The translations under genes were made by a program, and so were the position numbers. Positions 1-6,447 of a stretch of DNA of 35,639 nucleotides are shown one piece after another; the stretch's first letter is position 1, and each line of letters begins with the position of its first letter. Below the pieces are notes generated by a model. The model worked only from the letters and a program-made list of their open reading frames with translations. It was not told the DNA's origin and did no database searches. The stretch comes from Burkholderiaceae bacterium (lineage in GTDB: Bacteria > Pseudomonadota > Gammaproteobacteria > Burkholderiales > Burkholderiaceae), in NCBI GenBank assembly GCA_947374315.1, contig CANCBK010000014.1, positions 1-35,639 of the forward strand, in the 5' to 3' direction.

Positions 1-1
1 A

Positions 2-685
2 AATCAAATGAATTGCGTTAACTGCCACTTAGATAGAGGCAGACTTGCGAATTCTTCGCCAATGTGGGCGGCCTATCCAATGTATCCAGCCTATCGCAAG
101 AAAAATAATAAGGTGAACACCTATGCTGAACGCCTTCAGGGGTGCTTCACCTTTAGCATGAATGGCACACCGCCACCTGCAGACAGTGAAGTGATTCTTG
201 CATTGACTACTTATTCGTATTGGCTTTCTACTGGTGCGCCAATAGGTAAGACCCTTCCAGGACGTGGATTTGATGAACCCTCCCCACCTAAAGGCGGGTT
301 TAATAATGCTCGCGGTAAAGTAGTTTACGAGCAGCAGTGTCAGATTTGCCATGGCTCAAATGGAGAGGGTCAAAAGGTTGGCGCAAATTATGTATTTCCA
401 CCGCTGTGGGGAAAAGACTCCTATAACTGGGGCGCCGGCATGCATCGCATTAACACCGCAGCCGGCTTTATTCAGCACAACATGCCCCTAGGTCGCGGTG
501 AGACCTTAAGCGATCTCGAGTCCTGGGATGTGGCCGCATTTGTAAATATGCACGAACGACCACAAGATCCTAGATTAATCGATGGGGATATAGAAAAAAC
601 TCGAAAACGCTTCCATGCAGACGACGGAGTAAATCTTTATGGGACTACGATTGACGGCGTTCTGATTGGTCAAGGAACAAAATAA
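2..685 (+). CDS. tsdA: TsdA-like di-haem cytochrome c (thiosulfate dehydrogenase), 5' end missing
   Basis: The reading frame is open to the window edge, so the start and any signal peptide lie outside; the ATG at 8 is internal. Two c-type haem motifs are visible: CVNCH just inside the edge (residues 3-7 counted from that ATG) and CQICH at 111-115. Between them is GCFTFSMNG with Cys46, placed like the unusual cysteine axial ligand of haem 1 in TsdA. HNMP near 157-160 offers a methionine ligand for haem 2, and the MHERPQDPR stretch near 180 is typical of TsdA. Known for the family: periplasmic oxidation of two thiosulfates to tetrathionate, with electrons passed to the respiratory chain. A related di-haem cytochrome of the SoxX/SoxA type is the alternative, but the family-specific motifs make TsdA the better call. 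The orientation is away from everything else in the window. Confidence 0.8.
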   Translation, partial: NQMNCVNCHLDRGRLANSSPMWAAYPMYPAYRKKNNKVNTYAERLQGCFTFSMNGTPPPADSEVILALTTYSYWLSTGAPIGKTLPGRGFDEPSPPKGGFNNARGKVVYEQQCQICHGSNGEGQKVGANYVFPPLWGKDSYNWGAGMHRINTAAGFIQHNMPLGRGETLSDLESWDVAAFVNMHERPQDPRLIDGDIEKTRKRFHADDGVNLYGTTIDGVLIGQGTK

Positions 686-853
686 AAGGTTAAAAGCTTT
701 CACCTTTGAGGGGACAAGCGCCACCAATGCAGACAGAGCTGCCATTCTCGGTGGCAACGCCGCTCACTTATTAAACTTAAAACTCAGCTAACCAACTAAG
801 TCGGGGGTTGAATCTTTTCTTTTCACTCCAATATCTTTGCGGAAATGGACACC

Positions 854-1660
854 CTAAGACGACTCACTCAGGAGAAGATGCAATTCTTCGGGCGTAAATC
901 CCGCTTGCTTGCGAGCTTCCATGTTAAATGGACCCCTTAATACCGGAGCGCAATACTTTCTGGCCAATTCTTTATATGCTGTGATAGGAGATAAACCTTC
1001 GCGATCGCATAAGAAATTGAACCAGCGGTTACCAATTGCGACATGCCCTATTTCATCCCCAAGGATGATCTCCAGTATTTCAACCGCCTTAGCTTCCTTG
1101 ATTTGCTTGAAGCGATCCCGAATCTTCGGCACTGCGTCTAAGCCTCTAGCCTCCATAGTTCTGGGAACCAAAGCCATCCTGGCAATCACTGCATCAGAAG
1201 TCCTCTCAACCATTTCCCACAAACTATTATGCGCAGGAAAATCTCCGTAAGAAAATCCAAATGATTGAATGTGCTCCTCAACCAAGCTAAAGTGAAGCGC
1301 CTCTTCTTTGGCAACCTTTAACCAATCCTCATAGTACTGTTGAGGCATTTCTGGGAAGCGCCAAATTGCATCCAGCGCCAGATTCATTGCATTAAATTCA
1401 ATATGGGCAAGTGAGTGCAATAAAGAGACCCTGCCCTCAAGGGTAGCCATCCTTCGTTTGGGGACCGTTAGGGGTGGTACCAGTTCTGGCCTTTGTGGGC
1501 GCCCGGGAAGACTGAGAAGATTGGCATCGAACATCATCAAAACATCTAGGGCGATATTTCCATGGTGGTATTCGTCAAATAGAGCATAAACCTGGGAGAC
1601 CTTCGTCCGAGCATCAGTACTAGCGAGTATTTCAAGGGCGGATTGGCGTAATTCATTCAT
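854..1660 (-). CDS. DUF455 family ferritin-like protein
   Basis: A 268-residue protein recognised as DUF455, a ferritin-like family distantly related to the tRNA hydroxylase MiaE. Carboxylate and histidine motifs expected for a di-iron four-helix bundle are present: SLAHIEFNAMNLALD around 85-99, KEEALHFSLVEEHI around 118-131, and LGDEIGHVAIGNRWF around 200-214. No signal peptide is seen, so it is probably cytoplasmic. The biochemical role of the family is not established and I assign no substrate. It ends about 170 bp from the tsdA-like stop, convergently, and its start faces the DUF4239 gene across a 242-bp divergent gap in which I see no clear operator. The ribosome-binding site is weak. 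Confidence 0.85.
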   Translation of the reverse strand: MNELRQSALEILASTDARTKVSQVYALFDEYHHGNIALDVLMMFDANLLSLPGRPQRPELVPPLTVPKRRMATLEGRVSLLHSLAHIEFNAMNLALDAIWRFPEMPQQYYEDWLKVAKEEALHFSLVEEHIQSFGFSYGDFPAHNSLWEMVERTSDAVIARMALVPRTMEARGLDAVPKIRDRFKQIKEAKAVEILEIILGDEIGHVAIGNRWFNFLCDREGLSPITAYKELARKYCAPVLRGPFNMEARKQAGFTPEELHLLLSESS

Positions 1661-1902
1661 GTATAAAATGGGGCGCCTTAATGCGCATATGGCTACTTAA
1701 TATTGATATAACAGTCATTTCTGGGCTATAGCGAATAGGCTTATCGGCACAATCTTCATTGGGCCATTTTAGAGAAGATTTGATAAAAAACATCGAGAAA
1801 GCTTCCTGCAAGTGAATGCATAAAGACTTTTTGTTATTTTCAAGCAAAATGCTTTAGGCTATGGGCTAGCCATTCAGCCACCCTCATTACCGGATTACGC
1901 AC

Positions 1903-2697
1903 ATGAACATGACCCTTTTGCGACTCTCGCTGAACACCTCCGACATCATTCTGCGCTTGGAGCTCAGCTTTGCGGTGCTATCCATTTGCTTTCTGGTCTT
2001 CTTTATTTTTCAGAAATTCCTACCCAATTTTTTGTTTGGGGAAGATGCGCAATATGCGGGATATATTTACAACGCCATGGGGGTAGTCTTTAGCATTGTG
2101 TTTGCCTTTATTACAGTACTTGTATGGCAAAACTATAACAATGTTGATGATGCGATAACCAAAGAGTCCAATAATTTAAATAGTATCTATCGACTCTTTT
2201 CGGCCTTCCCACCCGAGGTGGAGCGCAATGGGAGGGATGCCCTGAGAGATTATACAAAGACGGCCATTGAAGAAGAGTGGCCTTTATTAAGCAATGATCA
2301 ATTTAGTATTGAGGCCTATAAAAAATTTCTCATAATAGAAAATTTGATTATTCAAATTCAACCTCAAAATATCGGACAATCAAACGCACATCAGCAAATT
2401 TTGCATTTGATGACTCAGTCAGCTGAACTGCGTCGCAGTCGTATTTACAACGCTAAATTTGCCCTAGCGCCACCCGCCTGGATCGGACTGATCAGTAGCT
2501 CGATGATTTTTTTGGTGTTTTCATGTCTCTTTAGAATGAAGTCCACACAAACCCATCTGATATTGATTTTATTCTTGGGCTTAACTATTGTGGGCGTGCT
2601 CTATTTCCTGATGTTATTTATACATCCGTTTTTAGGTCCCATGGCCATCAGACCAGATGCCTTCAGCAATCTACTGAAGTCTGCCTGGACTTATTAA
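1903..2697 (+). CDS. DUF4239 (bestrophin-like) membrane protein
   Basis: A 264-residue integral membrane protein. Two hydrophobic helices lie at about 19-43 and 52-76, followed by a soluble central domain (about 85-190) and two more helices at about 193-212 and 217-243. The arrangement, together with the WQNYNNVDDAITKESNNLN segment right after helix 2, matches the DUF4239 family, sometimes called bestrophin-like. Its function is unknown. Two ATGs are possible (1903 and 1909), neither with a strong ribosome-binding site. The stop codon overlaps that of the convergent Mg2+ ATPase within the tetranucleotide TTAA, so the two 3' ends share four bases and any transcription past the stop is antisense to the neighbour. 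Confidence 0.8.
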   Translation: MNMTLLRLSLNTSDIILRLELSFAVLSICFLVFFIFQKFLPNFLFGEDAQYAGYIYNAMGVVFSIVFAFITVLVWQNYNNVDDAITKESNNLNSIYRLFSAFPPEVERNGRDALRDYTKTAIEEEWPLLSNDQFSIEAYKKFLIIENLIIQIQPQNIGQSNAHQQILHLMTQSAELRRSRIYNAKFALAPPAWIGLISSSMIFLVFSCLFRMKSTQTHLILILFLGLTIVGVLYFLMLFIHPFLGPMAIRPDAFSNLLKSAWTY

Positions 2698-5279
2698 ACA
2701 AGGCCCCATTTTTTAATAAACCACATCTTCATTAACTGGGTTGTTAATAAATAACAGGGGAGCAATAAAGCAAGACCAAGCCAATATAGCTGTGGCGGTG
2801 GCGTCATCTGGAATCCATCGCCAACAAGGGTGAATGGTAACACTACACCAACAGCACAAATCACCAAGGTGGTCATCACCAGGGGCCAACTTGGAACGCT
2901 TTCTTTAAATGGAATTTTTCCGGTCCTAATGACATACACAATCAAAGTCTGCGAGAGCAAGGACTCGATAAACCATCCAGTTTGAAACACAGGAGATAAC
3001 TCTGGCGTATTTGCTTTAAGCACAAACCACATAAAAGCAAATGTTAAGTAATCAAATATAGAGCTAATGGGGCCAATGCAAAAAATATATCGGGCAAGAC
3101 CACGCACATCCCAAGCCCTTGGGCTTTCTAAATACTCCGCATCCACTAAATCAGTTGGCACCGCGGTTTGAGAAAAGTCATACAACAAATTATTAAGCAA
3201 GATCTGCACAGGCGCCATTGGCAAAAACGGTAACAAAGCGCTAGCCCCCAGCATGCTAAACATATTGCCAAAATTAGAGCTTGCTGACATTTTGATGTAC
3301 TTCATAATGTTACCGAAAACGCGTCTACCTTCAATCACCCCTTGATAAAGAACCATTAAGCTTTTCTCAAGCAAAATAATATCGGCCGACTCCTTGGCAA
3401 TGTCCACTGCTGAGTCAACAGAAATGCTGACATCTGCGGACTTGAGGCCAGGACCATCATTAATACCATCCCCCAAGTACCCCACTACATGACCTTGAGA
3501 TTGCAGGACTCGAATAACCCTAGCCTTTTGCTGAGGCGTCATCTTCGCAAAAATCCCAGTGACTGCAAGCCTACTGACAAGCTGCGTGTCATCAAAGGCA
3601 TCGATCTGAGATCCCAACATCACTTGGTTGATGGGCAGCCCCACATCGCCACACACCTTGCGAGTAATGCGCTCGTTATCCCCAGTCAAAATTTTGACCT
3701 CTACCCCACAAGCTCGCAAGGCTTCAATGGCTGGCTTGGCAGATTCCTTAGGGGGATCCAGAAATGCGACATACCCGAGCAATATGAGGTCAGACTCATC
3801 AGAAATGCTGTATGGCCTATCACTCATCGATCCCTCTCGAATAGCAACAGCAATCACCCGGAATCCATCATTATTGAGTGCATCAACCACATTTTGTAGG
3901 GTGGCCTGGTGATCTTTGCCAAGTTCGATTAAATCATTTCCAACTTGAGCATATTTACATTGCAAAATAATTTCCTCTACAGCCCCCTTGCAAATCAAAA
4001 TATCTTCCTGGTTATTTCTCCGAACGACAACCGACATGCGGCGCCTCTCAAAATCAAAGGGAATCTCATCAATCTTCTGATATGTATTGGCATCATGCAG
4101 CTTTTCATGTACGTCAACATGCTTCAGAATGGCTACATCCAATAGATTTTTTAGTCCGGCTTGATAGTGGCTATTTAAGTACGCGTACTCCAAAACCCGC
4201 GCATCCTCCTTGCCGTTCACATCTATATGTTTCTCTAAGATAATTTGATCCTGCGTCAGGGTGCCCGTTTTATCGGTACACAAAATATTCATAGCGCCTA
4301 AATTTTGAACGGCGTTAAGCCGCTTCACAATCACCCGCCTCTTTGACAGGGCAATGGCACCTTTAGCCAAATTAATTGTTACCAGCATGGGCAGCATTTC
4401 TGGCGCAAGTCCAACACCTACCGCAATCGCGAATAAGGCCGCCTCCAGCCAGTCGCCCTTTACCAACCCATTAATCAGAAAAACCGCGGGAATCATTGCC
4501 GCCATCAGACGGATCATGAGCCAAGTAAAGCGATCAATGCCTTGATCAAAACTGGATTTCTTTGTCTGGGTAGTGGTCTCGCGCGCAACTTGCCCAAAAA
4601 AACTGGCATTCCCTGTTTTTAAAACCAAGGCCTCGCCCATCCCAGAAACAACATGGCTGCCCATATAAGCCAAATTCATCCAATCAAAGGACGAGGCTGC
4701 GGCCAATGCGGTGGAGAGGTGGGATTTTTCGGTGGGAAGCGACTCGCCTGTTAATGAAGCTTGATTAATAAAGAGATCCTTACTACTAATGATCCGCACA
4801 TCCGCGGGAATCAGGTCGCCAACAGAGAGGCGAACTACATCACCAGGCACAACCTGAGCCAAATCAACTTCGGATTCGATCCCGGACCGAAGTACCAGCA
4901 CTTTTGTACTGACTAACGATTGCAATATTTTCGCGGCTTTATTAGATTTATATTCCTGAAAAAATGTGAGAGAAGCAGATAAGAAAACCATCAGAGCAAT
5001 AAGAATTGCCCCTCTTTGCTCACCAGTCAAATAAGAAGTGAGCGATAAAACCAACAACAAGATAGCAAGTGGAGAAAAGAATAATTTGATGAATTGAAAT
5101 ACCGGCGATATTTCTTTCCCAAAATTAAAACGATTGGGTCCGTATGCCGCATAATTTTTTCGCCATTGCTCAAGCGATAAGCCAGAAGAGGAGGAGTTCA
5201 AATTGGCATACAGCGAAGTCAAATCTGATAAGGCCAGCTCTTTGATTGCCGATGCGGCAGTAGTGTCTTTATTCATCAT
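2694..5279 (-). CDS. mgtA: Magnesium-translocating P-type ATPase (P3B type)
   Basis: An 861-residue P-type ATPase close to the usual length of MgtA/MgtB. In order: an N-terminal cation-ATPase segment, TM1-2 at about 60-110, an actuator domain with TGES at 177-180, the PEMLP helix signature (293-297) typical of the Mg2+ group, the phosphorylation motif DKTGTLT with Asp336, the nucleotide-binding domain, GDGINDGP at 603-610, and six C-terminal helices. Known role: ATP-driven Mg2+ import across the inner membrane, usually induced at low Mg2+. The ATG at 5276 is an equally possible start; no good ribosome-binding site precedes either. The 240-bp upstream gap holds two inverted repeats (5308-5335 and 5359-5377) that could be part of its leader or promoter. 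I see no PhoP box that I can support. Confidence 0.93.
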   Translation of the reverse strand: MMNKDTTAASAIKELALSDLTSLYANLNSSSSGLSLEQWRKNYAAYGPNRFNFGKEISPVFQFIKLFFSPLAILLLVLSLTSYLTGEQRGAILIALMVFLSASLTFFQEYKSNKAAKILQSLVSTKVLVLRSGIESEVDLAQVVPGDVVRLSVGDLIPADVRIISSKDLFINQASLTGESLPTEKSHLSTALAAASSFDWMNLAYMGSHVVSGMGEALVLKTGNASFFGQVARETTTQTKKSSFDQGIDRFTWLMIRLMAAMIPAVFLINGLVKGDWLEAALFAIAVGVGLAPEMLPMLVTINLAKGAIALSKRRVIVKRLNAVQNLGAMNILCTDKTGTLTQDQIILEKHIDVNGKEDARVLEYAYLNSHYQAGLKNLLDVAILKHVDVHEKLHDANTYQKIDEIPFDFERRRMSVVVRRNNQEDILICKGAVEEIILQCKYAQVGNDLIELGKDHQATLQNVVDALNNDGFRVIAVAIREGSMSDRPYSISDESDLILLGYVAFLDPPKESAKPAIEALRACGVEVKILTGDNERITRKVCGDVGLPINQVMLGSQIDAFDDTQLVSRLAVTGIFAKMTPQQKARVIRVLQSQGHVVGYLGDGINDGPGLKSADVSISVDSAVDIAKESADIILLEKSLMVLYQGVIEGRRVFGNIMKYIKMSASSNFGNMFSMLGASALLPFLPMAPVQILLNNLLYDFSQTAVPTDLVDAEYLESPRAWDVRGLARYIFCIGPISSIFDYLTFAFMWFVLKANTPELSPVFQTGWFIESLLSQTLIVYVIRTGKIPFKESVPSWPLVMTTLVICAVGVVLPFTLVGDGFQMTPPPQLYWLGLALLLPCYLLTTQLMKMWFIKKWGLV

Positions 5280-5307
5280 ATAAATATTCTATGCTCTATA
5301 GACATTA

Positions 5308-5335
5308 CCTGGCTTGTCTAGCTAACAAAACCAGG
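5308..5335 (-). promoter_or_regulatory. Hairpin in the putative mgtA leader
   Basis: The plus-strand sequence has CCTGG (5308-5312) paired with CCAGG (5331-5335) and inside it TTGT (5314-5317) paired with ACAA (5325-5328), with a small asymmetric bulge and a 7-nt loop. It begins 28 bases upstream of the mgtA start, so in an mgtA transcript it would sit just 5' of the initiation region. Whether it folds or regulates is inference. Confidence 0.35.
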
Positions 5336-5358
5336 AATCCTAAGACGAGGCAAATGCG

Positions 5359-5377
5359 AGGTTTTAATATAAAACCT
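5359..5377. promoter_or_regulatory. Perfect inverted repeat AGGTTTT-N5-AAAACCT
   Basis: Seven-base arms (5359-5365 and 5371-5377) around an AATAT spacer, about 80 bp upstream of the mgtA start and about 145 bp upstream of the deacylase start. The AT-rich centre and position in the divergent gap suit an operator or a promoter-proximal site, but no regulator can be named. Confidence 0.4.
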
Positions 5378-5520
5378 ATAGCTAACCTCTATTGGAGAGC
5401 GTATATGTCGATTTTTGCTTGTATACGCCGAAAGATCAGGGCACTATTTGCTCTATATCAAATTCCGATAGTGGCCCTGGGTTCATACTTTAAAGCTGTG
5501 ATCAATTTCAAGGAATAAGC

Positions 5521-6447
5521 TTGCCTTCCGCCTTCATAACCCATGCAGACTGCAGTCGCCATGAGATGGGATCTTGCCATCCAGAATGCCCTGAGCGACT
5601 GAGCGCAATTAATGATCAACTGCTGATCACGGGCTACCTGAATTTCATGGATGCCTATGATGCTCCACTCGCTAGCGTTGAACAAATCAGCAGAGCGCAT
5701 TCCTCTCTATATGTTCAAGAACTAATAGCCCAGTCCCCCAAAGAAGGATATCAGCAGGTTGACCCCGATACTAGAATGAATCCTTACTCCATCAATGCTG
5801 CATTACGCGCAGCGGGAGCAGTCATCCAAGCGACCGACTTAGTTTTAGATGGCAAAGCATCTAATGCATTTTGTTGTGTGAGGCCACCCGGTCATCATGC
5901 GGAACATGATGCGGCAATGGGATTCTGTTTTTTTAACAATGTTGCTGTTGGGATTCGACATGCACTAGATGTTCGAGGCATTCAAAAGGTGGCGTTAATT
6001 GATTTTGATGTTCATCACGGTAATGGTAGCGAAGATATCTTTCGCGATGATGATCGCGTCATGATGTGCTCCATCTTTGAAAAGGATTTATATCCATTTA
6101 CCGGGGAATTTATTCCCGAAAAGAGAATGGTGAACATCGGCTTGCCAACGAGATCCAAAAGCGAGGCCTTTAGAGAAGTCGTTGAGAAGTTCTGGATTCC
6201 AGCTCTTGAGCAGTTTCAACCGGAGATGATCTATATATCCGCAGGGTTTGATGCTCACCGGGAGGATGATATGGGTAATCTAGGGCTTGTTGAAGCTGAT
6301 TATGAATGGGTCACCAAACAAATTGTTGAGTTTGCCCAACTGCATTGCCAAGGTCGCATTGTTTCATGTCTAGAGGGTGGTTATGTATTAAGCCCCCTAG
6401 CCCGAAGTGTTGCTGTGCATATTAAAGTGTTGATTGGGGCTGACTAA
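5521..6447 (+). CDS. HDAC-family zinc-dependent deacylase (AcuC/acetylpolyamine amidohydrolase-like)
   Basis: A 308-residue protein with all catalytic elements of the class I/II histone-deacetylase fold: the His dyad in RPPGHHAEH (His125, His126), zinc ligands Asp163 and His165 in DFDVHHGNG, Asp244 in SAGFDAH, and the active-site tyrosine in LEGGY (Tyr288). Bacterial members remove acyl groups from lysines or polyamines in the cytoplasm. The start is TTG at 5521: AAGGA (5510-5514) is spaced 6 nt before it, and no ATG occurs until codon 16. The stop overlaps or nearly touches the next gene, a protein acetyltransferase, suggesting translational coupling. By analogy to Bacillus AcuC and Rhodopseudomonas LdaA it may reverse acetylation made by that neighbour; acetylpolyamine or acetoin-related substrates remain possible. 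Confidence 0.85.
   Translation: MPSAFITHADCSRHEMGSCHPECPERLSAINDQLLITGYLNFMDAYDAPLASVEQISRAHSSLYVQELIAQSPKEGYQQVDPDTRMNPYSINAALRAAGAVIQATDLVLDGKASNAFCCVRPPGHHAEHDAAMGFCFFNNVAVGIRHALDVRGIQKVALIDFDVHHGNGSEDIFRDDDRVMMCSIFEKDLYPFTGEFIPEKRMVNIGLPTRSKSEAFREVVEKFWIPALEQFQPEMIYISAGFDAHREDDMGNLGLVEADYEWVTKQIVEFAQLHCQGRIVSCLEGGYVLSPLARSVAVHIKVLIGAD

Noticed and set aside
686..708. Inverted repeat AAAGGT/ACCTTT just past the tsdA-like stop
   Set aside because: Six-base arms with an A/T-rich inside and no T-run; too weak to call a terminator.
1653..1847. 64-residue minus-strand frame upstream of the DUF455 gene
   Set aside because: It overlaps the DUF455 start by 8 bases, has no ribosome-binding site I can see, no recognisable domain and lies in a divergent promoter gap.
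5291..5518. 75-residue plus-strand frame between mgtA and the deacylase
   Set aside because: It runs through the two inverted repeats of the promoter region, has basic low-complexity composition and no family match; the strong ribosome-binding site at its end belongs to the deacylase.
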